From Paenibacillus gyeongsangnamensis (GTDB lineage Bacteria; Bacillota; Bacilli; Paenibacillales; NBRC-103111): a stretch of 64,000 bases of DNA. Location of the stretch: NCBI RefSeq assembly GCF_027533625.1, contig NZ_JAQAGZ010000007.1:62001-126000 (forward strand), given 5' to 3'. Both the position numbers and the translations under genes were made by a program. Under the pieces are notes generated by a model, which ran no database searches, was not told the origin of the DNA, and saw nothing but the letters and a program-made list of their open reading frames with translations. Numbering within the stretch: the first letter of the stretch is position 1; the number at the start of each line of letters is the position of its first letter. Below are positions 43,959 through 53,215 of the stretch, in pieces.

Positions 43959-44450
43959 TCACGCCTTCGCCAAATAATCGGCAAGCTGGTCGAGGGTACC
44001 GCCATACCCTTGTTGAACCATCTCCTGGGAGGCCTCGAACGTTTGAAGCTCCTCCTCCGTCGCCGACAGGGGAAATCCCCGAAGGGTAAGCGTCGTCTTG
44101 CCATCCTGCTCGGTGAACGTCATGGCAATCAAAATTTCCAGCGGCCAGGTCTCGTTGAATGGGGCGCGAGCCGTATTGCCCTCCTCATCGGAAAAGGAAC
44201 TAGTAAAGACCAGCTTCTCCGGCTCTGAGATTTCGCGGTAAACAAATTTGACCCACATGTCATGGCCGTCAGCGGACCTCTGGTTGTAAAGAAGAATGCC
44301 ATCCGGACGGAGCTCTTGCTTGGATACCGTCATCGTCCAGCCCTTCGGCCCTCACCATTGCCGCAAGCGCTCCGGCTCGGTAAAAGCCTTGAATACAAGC
44401 TCGCGCGGCGCATCGAACGTGCGCGTAATAACCAACTCGAATTTGGACAT
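43959..44450 (-). pseudogene. SRPBCC (AHSA1-like) protein with in-frame UGA
   Basis: The full frame from ATG 44450 (GGAGG seven bases upstream) to the stop at 43959 would encode 163 residues of an activator-of-Hsp90-ATPase-like SRPBCC protein: F-D-A-P-R-E-L-V-F-K-A-F-T-E-P-E-R-L then Q-W-stop-G-P-K-G-W. The family has W-W-G-P here, so one G-to-A change has turned the second Trp codon into TGA (44354-44352, minus strand). The remainder is intact. It follows an ArsR gene by 54 bases, the usual partner for this family. Confidence 0.9.
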
Positions 44451-44504
44451 GTCCATTCCTCCTTATGATGCGGTGCGAAGTGCCGAAGCGGCTAACTTGC
44501 GATC

Positions 44505-44849
44505 CTATTCCTTATCCTCGTGCTTCTTTCCTCTTCCTTGCAGCTCGCTGAGGTAATCGTCCAATCGGTCGAATCTCTCCTCCCATAGCCGGCGGTAAGT
44601 CTCCAGCCAGGTGTCCATCTCCATGAACGGCTGGGGCCGCAATTTGTAGATACGCCGATTGGCGCTGGGATACACCTCAACGAGCCCCGAATCGCTTAGT
44701 ACACGGAGATGCTTGGAAGCTTGCGGCTGGTGAAGTTCAAGTCGTTCGGCAATTTCTCCCACGGTGAGGGGACCGTCCCGCAAGAGCTCGACAATGCGTA
44801 AACGGTTGGGCTCGGCAAGCGCGCTCAAAGTTGTCATATTCACGCCCAT
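44505..44849 (-). CDS. ArsR-family winged-helix regulator
   Basis: A 114-residue ArsR-type repressor with the winged helix at about residues 8-80 (L-A-E-P-N-R-L-R-I-V-E-L-L then H-Q-P-Q-A-S-K-H-L-R-V-L). There are no cysteines in the recognition helix, so it is of the non-metal subgroup commonly paired with SRPBCC proteins. The ATG follows AAGGAG. It lies between a DoxX gene and the SRPBCC pseudogene in a minus-strand operon and probably autoregulates it. Confidence 0.9.
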   Translation of the reverse strand: MGVNMTTLSALAEPNRLRIVELLRDGPLTVGEIAERLELHQPQASKHLRVLSDSGLVEVYPSANRRIYKLRPQPFMEMDTWLETYRRLWEERFDRLDDYLSELQGRGKKHEDKE

Positions 44850-44891
44850 TTACCGTGCTCCTTCCTTCTACAACAAACGGTTTTGGAAATT

Positions 44892-45308
44892 TCAGCTCAT
44901 CACTCTCGTTGCGCTTGATTTCTCTATCCCTGATAATGCAGCTTTCCGTTTTCTGTGATACGAAATATAAGAGCCGGCTATTAAGATGTATCCGATAAAG
45001 AATAGCATCCATCCGCTCGCAGGGTCGCCTACAGCTATGCTGGAGTACATCGCCCCCGTTAAATCGAATACAAAGCCGGCATAGGCCCATTCCTTGATTC
45101 GTGGGAAACCGGGAATGAGTATCGCTGCGACACCTAATAATTTGGCCGTCCCTAGAAAGGGAAGGAGATAGGCGGGATAGCCGAGATGCTGGAATAAGGC
45201 AACGGCATCAGGTACAGACATGATATCAGGAATTGAACCAAAAATCATTAAGGCTGCAAAAATACCGGTAAACAGCCAGTAGATGACGTTCATCTTTCTC
45301 ATTTTCAT
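44892..45308 (-). CDS. DoxX-like membrane protein
   Basis: A 138-residue membrane protein with four predicted transmembrane helices, of the DoxX/DoxX-like family. Family features are the start V-I-Y-W-L-F-T-G, H-L-G-Y-P-A-Y-L-L-P-F-L-G and K-L-L-G-V-A-A-I-L-I-P. The role in bacteria is unclear; members are linked to redox or thiosulfate metabolism. It has a GGAGGG ribosome site and lies between the SRPBCC gene and arsR. Confidence 0.87.
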   Translation of the reverse strand: MKMRKMNVIYWLFTGIFAALMIFGSIPDIMSVPDAVALFQHLGYPAYLLPFLGTAKLLGVAAILIPGFPRIKEWAYAGFVFDLTGAMYSSIAVGDPASGWMLFFIGYILIAGSYISYHRKRKAALSGIEKSSATRVMS

Positions 45309-45348
45309 ATTTCCCTCCTACGGTTTGGAATATCCTGGATGGTTGGAT

Positions 45349-45831
45349 CTAAATCTTTGCCAATTGTTCCTCAAGGCGATCCAGCGTCGATGCGGCTCCC
45401 TCGATGGCTCCGTACTCCTTGACTACCTTTTCCAGTTCCGCGGCCGTCTTGAAGAGCATCCGCATGCTGAGCTCGGTCTGATTGCCTTGCTCTGCAAACG
45501 TCACCGTCACTTGGAATTGTTCGTCCTCTTCGCCCCCGCCATGGGAGTATACGAGCCGTTCGGGTCGTACCACCTCAAGGTAGGCGATTTTGTTATCATA
45601 ATCGACTCCGTCAGGACCATGCATGACGTAACGCCATACACCGCCCGGCCTGACGTCCATTTCCCGAACCGTAATCGTAAAGCCTCTTGGTCCCCACCAT
45701 TGCGGCAAATGCTCGGGATCCGTCCATGCTTTAAACACGAATTCACGCGGCGCATGAAAGATACGGGTGATAATAAGCTCACGATCTACTATCGACGTTA
45801 GCGTTCTGTTCGCTGCTTTACATTCCGACAT
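45349..45831 (-). CDS. SRPBCC (AHSA1-like) domain protein
   Basis: A 160-residue protein of the START/Bet v1-like SRPBCC fold, AHSA1 subgroup, with F-H-A-P-R-E-F-V-F-K-A-W-T-D-P-E and the W-W-G-P-R-G-F motif intact. Members bind hydrophobic ligands; the ligand here is unknown. ATG 45831 follows GGAGG by nine bases and is preferred over the longer frame. It is the first gene of the SRPBCC-DoxX-ArsR-SRPBCC operon, so the mutated paralogue downstream may be partly redundant. Confidence 0.9.
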   Translation of the reverse strand: MSECKAANRTLTSIVDRELIITRIFHAPREFVFKAWTDPEHLPQWWGPRGFTITVREMDVRPGGVWRYVMHGPDGVDYDNKIAYLEVVRPERLVYSHGGGEEDEQFQVTVTFAEQGNQTELSMRMLFKTAAELEKVVKEYGAIEGAASTLDRLEEQLAKI

Positions 45832-46069
45832 GATTTTAATCCTCCACATCATTGTTTTGGTAATCATAATATACCTTTAAAGGAATATTCTTGTCAAGGA
45901 ATATTTTGATTATACGTGGAAAAACTCGGAATAGTTGTAGGGGCGTGATCAGGACATGCGGGAAAATGACTTGATCAACGCCGGAGAGAACTGTAGCATA
46001 AGTATCGGTAAGAAGGTTTCACGGCAGCGAAGGCGCTTCATGAATAAAACGAAAAGACAGGGTGGTATG

Positions 46070-47019
46070 ATGGCCGAATTAGAACAGGAGCAGCGCGGTC
46101 GGATCAATAAGGTATTAAAGTACATAGAGACGAACCTCGACCAAACGCTGTCTCTCTCCAATCTGGCGAAGATGTCGACGTATTCGCCGTCTCATTTTCA
46201 CCGCATGTTTGCCGAGCTGATAGGAGAGACGCCTGCGGATTATGTGAAACGGCTCCGCCTGGAGAAGGCTGCCCATGATTTGATCTATGAGCCCCAGCTA
46301 TCGGTGACGGAGGTTAGCCTGCAGTGCGGCTTCTCTTCTTTATCCTATTTCACCGCCTCTTTCACCGAGCAGTATCAGCATAGTCCGAAGGCTTGGCGGG
46401 AAGGAGCTTACAGGGAGAAGTTCCCAAGACCTTACCTGCACAGCAAGAAATCTAAACAACAAAGCAAGAATAAGCAAGAATCCGAACGGGTAACCGACAG
46501 TATACTCGATTCCAGTGGGTCGACCTGTCGAAAGTACGAACCGTCGAGCTTCCGGAGACCGCTGTCGTATTCGCCCACCGGATGGGGGATTATTCGCAGG
46601 GACTGGAGGCGGTGTGTGAGCAGGTCTACCGCTGGGCGGAAGCACGGGATCTTCTCACCGAAGATACGAGGATGCTGGGGATTCCGCACAATAACCCATA
46701 CCTCACACACACGGACAAATGCCGTTACGACTGCTGCATCCCTGTCCCCGGAGGGACCGTGGCGAAAGGGAGCTTGGAGGCCGCTGTCATACCGGGCGGG
46801 AAATTTGCTGTTTACGAATTTGAAGAGCCCGTCGAATTCGGCCATCGGCAGCTGCTCATCGATTGTTACTCGGAGCTGTACAGCTTCTGGCTGCCGCGGA
46901 GCGGGTACCGGTACACCGGCAATCCTGTAGAGTTCGTACAGATGAGGCGAGCGAAGGGGAGCATGGATATGGAATGCCGGATTACGGCGATTTCCTTGCC
47001 CATTGAGCCGAAATCCTAA
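46070..47019 (+). pseudogene. AraC/GyrI-like regulator split by a frameshift
   Basis: The N-terminal AraC double helix-turn-helix (about 110 residues, L-S-N-L-A-K-M-S then S-F-T-E-Q-Y-Q-H-S-P-K-A-W) is in one frame. The C-terminal GyrI-like effector-binding domain (A-H-R-M-G-D-Y then G-I-P-H-N-N-P-Y and C-R-Y-D-C-C-I-P-V) is in another. The correct order is restored by a frame change near 46490-46510, in a Lys/Gln-rich linker. No slippery heptamer is evident, so this looks like a one-base indel (or sequencing error). The intact protein would be a MarA/Rob-like drug- or ligand-sensing activator of about 315 residues. Confidence 0.85.
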
Positions 47020-47048
47020 GATGATACTGAAGGGGAGAATTGCAGAAG

Positions 47049-47450
47049 ATGATCGTTTTTTCGAATCTCAATTATTGGGCCGTGTTGGTTGGAGGACTGT
47101 TCTACATGGCGTTCGGGGCGCTGTATTATTCCCCGATCTTGTTCGGCCCGGCATGGCTTAAGCTCAATCAAGTAAAGGAAAGTCAGCTGAAGAGGCCTGT
47201 CAACTACGCAGGCTCTGTCCTTGTCGCGTTCCTCAGCTCGCTTCTCATGTCCATCCTGGCACACGCCGCGGGGACAGGCAGCCTTGGAGAGGGATTGGCA
47301 TTGGGGCTGCTGATCGCTTTCGTGGTGGCGCTGGTCTATTTGAAAAATGCTTTATTCGGCTTGATGAGCCGCAAAGTGTATGCTATCGCCATTGGCGACC
47401 ATTTGATCTCGTTCGCCGTCTTAGGCATGCTGCATGCCGTATGGAAGTAG
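47049..47450 (+). CDS. DUF1761 membrane protein
   Basis: A small membrane protein (about 133 residues) with four hydrophobic segments and the DUF1761 hallmark G-A-L-Y-Y-S-P-I-L-F-G-P-A-W-L near residue 25. Function is unknown. The ATG 47049 follows AAGGGGAG by about 11 bases; a TTG three codons earlier is possible. It lies 29 bases after the broken AraC/GyrI gene and may have been its target. Confidence 0.85.
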   Translation: MIVFSNLNYWAVLVGGLFYMAFGALYYSPILFGPAWLKLNQVKESQLKRPVNYAGSVLVAFLSSLLMSILAHAAGTGSLGEGLALGLLIAFVVALVYLKNALFGLMSRKVYAIAIGDHLISFAVLGMLHAVWK

Positions 47451-47611
47451 GAAGCAAGAAACAGGCCGCCGTCCAAGGATTACGATAGAAGCCGTACCGA
47501 TTGATTAATAACTTGCCCGGCGGGAAGGATAGAAGTAAATATGCCATCCATTTTGTGGTATAGTATATTTCTATCAAACCCAATGATTTGTCTTTTCCTG
47601 GAGGGAACGGT

Positions 47612-48067
47612 ATGGTCGACGTTTTAACGGAAATCATCATCCATCGTACCCGAGATCAAGTTTCGGAATATGCGGCAAACCCGGACAAGGCGCCCGAATG
47701 GTACGTCAATATTCAATCGGTACAATGGCAAACGCCGAAGCCGATGAAAGTCGGTTCTAAAATAGCTTTTAAAGCTCAATTCCTTGGACGACAGCTTGCC
47801 TATGTGTATGAAATAGCGGAATATGTCCCCGGGAAAATGCTTGTCATGCGAACTGCCGACGGTCCGTTTCCTATGGAAACCACGTATACATGGGAAACGG
47901 TTGACGGAAATTCAACCCGAATGACCTTACGTAATCAAGGTGAGCCTAATGGTTTTTCCATGCTGTTTTCTCCGTTTATGTCCTTCTTCATGAAAAAGGC
48001 AAACAATAAAGACTTGAAAAAAATCAAGTTTCTACTTGAAAAAAACAACGACTCATCCGCCACCTAA
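47612..48067 (+). CDS. SRPBCC-fold protein (polyketide cyclase/dehydrase-like)
   Basis: A 151-residue SRPBCC protein with the pattern of polyketide cyclase/dehydrase-like members: I-I-I-H-R-T-R-D-Q-V-S-E-Y-A-A-N-P-D, P-E-W-Y-V-N-I, V-G-S-K-I-A-F, and a C-terminal amphipathic helix rich in Lys/Asn. ATG 47612 follows TGGAGGG. It stands alone and is followed by a terminator. The ligand and role are unknown. Confidence 0.85.
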   Translation: MVDVLTEIIIHRTRDQVSEYAANPDKAPEWYVNIQSVQWQTPKPMKVGSKIAFKAQFLGRQLAYVYEIAEYVPGKMLVMRTADGPFPMETTYTWETVDGNSTRMTLRNQGEPNGFSMLFSPFMSFFMKKANNKDLKKIKFLLEKNNDSSAT

Positions 48068-48099
48068 TGGATGTTGTTTGATGAGGATCGAACCTGTAC

Positions 48100-48134
48100 A
48101 GGATGCTGCCCGAATATGGCTGCATCCTTTTTTT
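48100..48134 (+). terminator. Terminator of the SRPBCC gene
   Basis: AGGATGC-T-GCC / GGC-T-GCATCCT hairpin followed by TTTTTT, about 33 bases after the stop. Confidence 0.85.
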
Positions 48135-48286
48135 GCACGTATGCAGCAGCGTTTTAACCGGTATACCGATGTCCCTTCGCACGATTCCACTATATTTTTT
48201 GCGAAGTTCTCCATCTGCCGCCTCACAATGGCCGGGCACGCCATATATTAAATAAAATCAATTTACGATAAAGTGAGGGGTTTCGG

Positions 48287-49006
48287 GTGAAAACCGCACG
48301 AGTGCTTGGCGAGCAGGGCGTATCCGTCATTACCAGCACGAATCGGCCGCAATTTTTCGATAATATCCTCGCGAATTACACCAGGCAGCGATACCGGATC
48401 AAAGAGCTGGTCATCATTTTGAATAAAGACAGCATGGAGCTGTCTCGCTACCGCCGCCTCGCGCGTGCTTATCCTCACGTCTCGGTCTACAAGCTGCCGG
48501 AAAAAACGACCCTCGGCAAGTGCCTGAATTATGCGGTAAGCAAGACGAAGCATTCGTTCATATCGAAATTCGATGACGATGATTTCTATTCGCCGTACTA
48601 TTTGACGGGGCAAATCCGGGCGATGCAACGCACCGGAGCGGACGTGGTGGGAAAACGGGCATATTTCGCCTATCTTGAGGCCAAGAAGCTTCTGGTCCTC
48701 CGCTTCCCCAAGCAGCAGAGCAAATTCGTCGGATTGGTTGCCGGCGGGACGATATTATTTAAAAAACGAGTCTTCGGCCCAGTTCGTTTTCCGAACGTCT
48801 CCTTGGGGGAAGACGTGACCTTTTTAAGCCGCTGCCGGTCTAAAGGGTATAAAATATTTGCCCCGGCGCCTCACAATTATGTGCAAATCAGAAGAAAAAA
48901 TAAAAAGAGTCATACCTGGAAAGGAACCGACGCCTATGTGTTAAAGGGCAGCCGCATTGTGGCCCGTACCGTTCAATATCGTAAGCTGACCACCAAGCCG
49001 TTATAA
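48287..49006 (+). CDS. Family 2 glycosyltransferase, spore-surface type
   Basis: A 239-residue GT-A-fold glycosyltransferase. It has V-S-V-I-T-S-T-N-R-P at the N-terminus, the metal-binding F-D-D-D-D-F-Y (about 101-107) and G-E-D-V-T-F-L, and no transmembrane segment. It is of the short type found in Paenibacillus/Bacillus spore or cell-surface glycosylation. The GTG start at 48287 follows GAGGGG by eight bases. It is apparently monocistronic. Donor and acceptor cannot be inferred. Confidence 0.88.
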   Translation: MKTARVLGEQGVSVITSTNRPQFFDNILANYTRQRYRIKELVIILNKDSMELSRYRRLARAYPHVSVYKLPEKTTLGKCLNYAVSKTKHSFISKFDDDDFYSPYYLTGQIRAMQRTGADVVGKRAYFAYLEAKKLLVLRFPKQQSKFVGLVAGGTILFKKRVFGPVRFPNVSLGEDVTFLSRCRSKGYKIFAPAPHNYVQIRRKNKKSHTWKGTDAYVLKGSRIVARTVQYRKLTTKPL

Positions 49007-49214
49007 TAAGGATGGTCTATCCGACGGCGTTCTGATGTCTCGCAGATCTGTGTTGGCAAACGGCATGCCGCCGCACCATGAAAGCCAAGCGACTCTATTG
49101 CAGAAATGCGATATCGGGTCGTTTTTTTATTGTTCCTTTTAGATAGCAGATATGTATAGATGTTCAGCACGATCCGTCATTCCATCACGCGGAAGCGGCA
49201 TCCTATAATATATG

Positions 49215-49266
49215 AAAACCCTTACGTTTACCTCTCCAAGAGAGCTTGAAAAGGGTTTTTATTTTT
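49215..49266 (+). terminator. Strong hairpin terminator just ahead of the rhamnogalacturonan lyase
   Basis: Outer arms AAAACCCTT / AAGGGTTTT, inner CTCTC / GAGAG, followed by TTATTTTT. It could end the glycosyltransferase transcript, but it lies only about 20 bases before the lyase start codon, so an attenuator role for the lyase is also possible. A TATAAT sequence lies at 49204-49209. Confidence 0.85.
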
Positions 49267-49285
49267 CTAAATGGAAGAGGAGGCT

Positions 49286-51643
49286 ATGATGATGAACAAG
49301 AAGCGTTTCCACCAAGCCGGAGCTCTGCTGCTGAGCGCCTTTCTGTGTATTCCGCCGGCCGCGGCGCTCGCGGCGTAGGAAACTTCAAGCGGGGGCGGCA
49401 AGACTTCGCTTTTCCAGAGGCAGATGGAATATTTGGACCGGGGGCTGGTCGCGGTCCTGACGGACAACGGGGTCTTCGTCAGCTGGAGGCTGCTCGGTAC
49501 CGAACCGGCATCCACCGCCTTCAACTTATACCGCGACGGCATCCGAGTGAACCCGCAGCCCATTGCCTCCGGAACCAATTATCAGGATCCGGAGGGAACG
49601 GCTTCTTCCAGCTATACGGTAAGAGCCGTCGTGAACGGAGAGGAGAAGCCGGCATCCTCCGCGGCGAAGGTGTGGGGCACGAACTATCTGGACGTTCCGC
49701 TGCGCAAGCCGGCGGACGGGGTGACCCCGGACGGCGTTAAGTATACGTACAGAGCGAATGACGCCAGCGTCGGGGATTTGGACGGGGACGGTCAGTACGA
49801 GCTCATCGTCAAGTGGGATCCGTCCAATTCCAAGGACAATTCCCAGGACGGCTACACCGGGGAAGTGTTTATTGACGCCTATAAGCTGGACGGTACCTTC
49901 CTGTGGCGGATCAGCCACGGCAAGAACATCCGGGCCGGGGCCCATTACACCCAGTTTATGGTGTACGACCTGGACGGTGACGGCAGGGCGGAGGTCGCCT
50001 TCAAGACCGCGGACGGCACGAAGGACGGCACGGGCAAGATCATCGGCGATCCGAACGCGGATTACCGCAATGCCAAAGGAAGAGTGCTGGACGGTCCGGA
50101 GTATCTGACCGTATTTGACGGATTGACGGGAAAAGAGCTGGTGACGACGGACTACGATCCGCCGCGGGGGAAAGTGACCGACTGGGGAGACAATTACGGC
50201 AACCGGGTCGACCGGTTCCTAGCGGCCATCGCTTATCTGGACGGGAAAACCCCAAGCCTGATCATGGCTCGCGGCTATTATACGCATACGGTACTGGTCG
50301 CGTATAACTGGCGGGACGGCAAGCTGACGAAGCTGTGGAAGTTCGACAGCGCCGGCAATCCGGCGTATGAAGCCCAAGGTAACCACAATTTAAGCGTGGC
50401 GGATGTGGACGGCGACGGCAAGGATGAGATCATATACGGCGCGATGACCATTGACGATAACGGTCAAATTCTTTACAGCACGGGGCTGGGACACGGCGAC
50501 GCCCTGCACGTCGGAGACCTTGACCCGGACAGGCCGGGATATGAAGTGTTCAAGGTCAATGAGCATAAGAATGCGCCTTACGGCGCCGCCGTCTGGGACG
50601 CCAAGACCGGCGAGGTGCTCTGGGGCGTATACACGGGGCAGGATACGGGCAGAGGCATGTCGGCCGATATCGATCCCCGGTACAAAGGCGAAGAGGTGTG
50701 GGCTTCCACCGGAATAGGCTTATATTCCGTGAAGGGAGAGAAGATCAGCAGCACGACGCCTTCCTCCATCAATTTCGGCATCTGGTGGGACGGCGACCTG
50801 CTCCGGGAGCTGCTGGACCATAACTATGATTCCAAGATTGGGGCAGGCCCGGGCAAGATTGATAAGTGGGATTACTTGAACGGTAAAACCGTCAATTTGT
50901 TGACCGCCGACGGCACGCTCTCGAACAATTCGACCAAGGGCAATCCGAGTCTGCAGGCCGACATCCTGGGCGATTGGCGGGAAGAGGCGATATGGCGGAC
51001 CGCCGACAGCAGCGCGCTGCGCATTTATACGACGACGGCTCCGACCGATTACCGCTTTTACACGCTGATGCACGATCCGGTATACCGTTTAGGGGTCGCA
51101 TGGCAGAATGTCGCCTACAACCAACCTCCGCACACCAGCTTCTATCTGGGCGAGGGCATGGCCCCGCCGCCGGCACCGAACCTGTACGCGGCCGTCGTCC
51201 CGGCCAAGATTACGCTGAAGCCGGAGAAGCTGAACCTGCGAAGCCAGGATGAGGAAGGCAAGCTGAAGGCAGCGATCCGGCTGCCGGCGGAGTTCGACGC
51301 TTCGCAAATCGACGTATCGACCGTGCAATTGAACGTTTACGGCGGCGGGAGTGTCCCGGCGGACGTGAAGAAGTCCGATGACCTTGAGAGGCAGGAGACC
51401 GACCGGGTGGCGTCGGCCTCGGAACAACACAAGGATGATGTAAGCGATAGCCTCGGGAAGGAGCGAAAGGCCGGTAAAGACACGGACAAGGACCGCATTC
51501 CGGAGATGACGGTAACTTTCGACCGGCGCAAGCTGTCGAAGCTGCTCGCCGGCCTGCAGGGCGACACCGCTCTTCAGGTGACGGGGAAGCTGAAGGACGG
51601 CAGCTTCTTCAGCGGGTCCGTCTCCATTCAAGTGATGAAGTAA
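49286..51643 (+). pseudogene. yesW: Secreted rhamnogalacturonan lyase (PL11) with amber codon after the signal peptide
   Basis: From ATG 49286 (GGAAGAGGAGG upstream) the frame encodes a clear signal peptide (N-K-K-R-F, Leu-rich core, A-A-A-L-A-A) and then TAG at codon 31, followed without frame change by a complete family 11 rhamnogalacturonan lyase. PL11 features are R-A-N-D-A-S-V-G-D-L-D-G-D-G, calcium loops V-Y-D-L-D-G-D-G and V-A-D-V-D-G-D-G, H-G-D-A-L-H-V-G-D and G-D-W-R-E-E-A-I-W. A charged insert lies near the C-terminus. Internal start at ATG 49424 could give a 739-residue cytosolic product, but secretion would be lost. The YesW/YesX assignment is by family. Confidence 0.88.
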
Positions 51644-51649
51644 CCTAAG

Positions 51650-51689
51650 CAGGAAGCCGTTTCAGGCAGGGGCGGTTTCCTGTTTTTTT
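51650..51689 (+). terminator. Terminator of the rhamnogalacturonan lyase gene
   Basis: CAGGAAgCCG / CGGtTTCCTG hairpin followed by TTTTTTT, seven bases after the stop. Confidence 0.88.
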
Positions 51690-51881
51690 GTGCTCGGAAA
51701 TTGACTTCCGTCCCCATTATTCAATAGTTGCTTTATAGAAAAAAAAGACGTACGGTTGATGGTCGTTCTATGGATTGGGGAATGGGGCCGATTCCCTTTT
51801 CCTCTATATACACAAGCTCTATCTAAAGGTAAAATATGGGATAAATAACCTCCGGGACTTCCCGGTTAAGGAGAGATGGGG

Positions 51882-53150
51882 ATGACGATTAAGGCCGTTC
51901 TGTTCGACTTTGACGGGACACTGGCGGATACGCTGCCGATTTCCATTCATGCCTTTCAATATGTGTTTCAAAAGTACGACGGGCGGGAGGTATCCGCCGA
52001 GGAATTGATCGCCATGTTCGGGCCGACGGAGGATGAGATCATCGCATCCCATCTCGCCAATCAAGCCTCCGTTACGGAAGCGATCCGCGATTATTACGCT
52101 ATCTACAGGCAAGGCCACGCCGGTCAGCTGCATGGGGCGGATGAGATCCATGAGCTCTTAACCCGCATCCGGGCGAACCAAATGAAAATCGGCGTGATCA
52201 CGGGAAAAAGCAGAGAAACGCTGCGGATCTCTTCCGAGACTCTCGGCTTGTCCCGATTCTTTGACGTGGTCGTGACGGGAGATGACGCACCGAAGGCGAA
52301 GCCCGATCCCGAGGGCATTCTTGCGGCGCTGGAGTTTCTTGGGGTCTCCAAAGAGGAGGCCGTATTCCTCGGGGACAGTCATGCCGATATCCGGGCGGGG
52401 AAGGCGGCGGGGGTGCGGACGTACGGCGTGCAGTGGCTGTCTACTTTTCAAAGCGCTCATTTTGAAACGGAGCCGGATTTGATTTTTACGGAAATCGCTC
52501 CCTTCCTGCAGCTTATTGAAAGCGAACGCGACCTGCAGCTGCAATGGCTGATCTGGGCCAAGCAAATTCAATCCATCGCTCAGATCGGTCTGACGTATTC
52601 CAGAGATGTGTACGATACGGAACGCTACGAAGCGCTCAGAGACATCAGCATCGATATGCTGAACCGGTATACATCAGTCGGGAAGGAGAAGATCCGCTTA
52701 AGCTTCGGAAGCGAGGAAGGCTATGCCACGCCGAAGGTGGACATTCGGGGCGTCGTTTTCCGGGAGGGCAAGATTCTGCTGGTCAAGGAAAAGATTGACG
52801 GCGCCTGGTCGCTTCCAGGCGGCTGGGCCGATATCGGTCTCTCGCCGTCCGAAGTCGTGGTGAAGGAAATCAAGGAAGAATCCGGCTTTGACGCCAAAGC
52901 GTTGAAATTATTGGCCGTCTTGGACAAAAAGTTTCATGGCCACCCGCCGGAGCCTTATCATATTTATAAATTATTTATTCTTTGCACTATCGTGGGCGGG
53001 CAGGCTCTGAGCGGCGTGGAGACGAGCGAGGTGCGGTTTTTCGGGGAGGACGAGCTTCCGCCATTGTCCGCCGAACGGAATACGGAACGGCAGATTCGTA
53101 CGATGTTCGAGTATTTAAGAAACCCGGACAAACCGGTGATTTTGGATTAA
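51882..53150 (+). CDS. HAD phosphatase-Nudix hydrolase fusion protein
   Basis: A 422-residue single frame joining two enzymes. Residues 1-210 are a HAD hydrolase of the phosphoglycolate-phosphatase type: F-D-F-D-G-T-L-A-D-T (nucleophile Asp), V-I-T-G-K-S, K-P-D-P-E and L-G-D-S-H-A-D. Residues 215-285 match the N-terminal helical domain of YjhB-like Nudix proteins, and 285-420 are a Nudix domain. The Nudix box G-W-A-D-I-G-L...K-E-I-K-E-E-S-G-F keeps the metal-binding K-E-x-x-E-E but has Leu in place of the first Glu and Lys in place of Arg. ATG 51882 follows AAGGAG by eight bases. It may be a nucleotide- or sugar-phosphate-clearing enzyme. Confidence 0.9.
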   Translation: MTIKAVLFDFDGTLADTLPISIHAFQYVFQKYDGREVSAEELIAMFGPTEDEIIASHLANQASVTEAIRDYYAIYRQGHAGQLHGADEIHELLTRIRANQMKIGVITGKSRETLRISSETLGLSRFFDVVVTGDDAPKAKPDPEGILAALEFLGVSKEEAVFLGDSHADIRAGKAAGVRTYGVQWLSTFQSAHFETEPDLIFTEIAPFLQLIESERDLQLQWLIWAKQIQSIAQIGLTYSRDVYDTERYEALRDISIDMLNRYTSVGKEKIRLSFGSEEGYATPKVDIRGVVFREGKILLVKEKIDGAWSLPGGWADIGLSPSEVVVKEIKEESGFDAKALKLLAVLDKKFHGHPPEPYHIYKLFILCTIVGGQALSGVETSEVRFFGEDELPPLSAERNTERQIRTMFEYLRNPDKPVILD

Positions 53151-53162
53151 GAACAATAAAAA

Positions 53163-53197
53163 GACCTCCCGGATTCGCTTCGCAAATCAGGAAGGTC
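53163..53197 (-). terminator. Terminator between convergent HAD-Nudix and isomerase genes
   Basis: Arms GACCTCCCGGATT and AAATCAGGAAGGTC pair with a few wobbles; on the minus strand TTTTTATTG follows. It lies about 20 bases past the isomerase-like gene stop at 53216. Confidence 0.7.
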
Positions 53198-53215
53198 GGT
53201 TTATTGCTGTGCCCC

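Noticed and set aside
46582..47019. GyrI-like half as an independent gene
   Set aside because: The matching AraC half lies directly upstream in another frame and the linker sequence reads through, so a frameshifted single gene is more likely.
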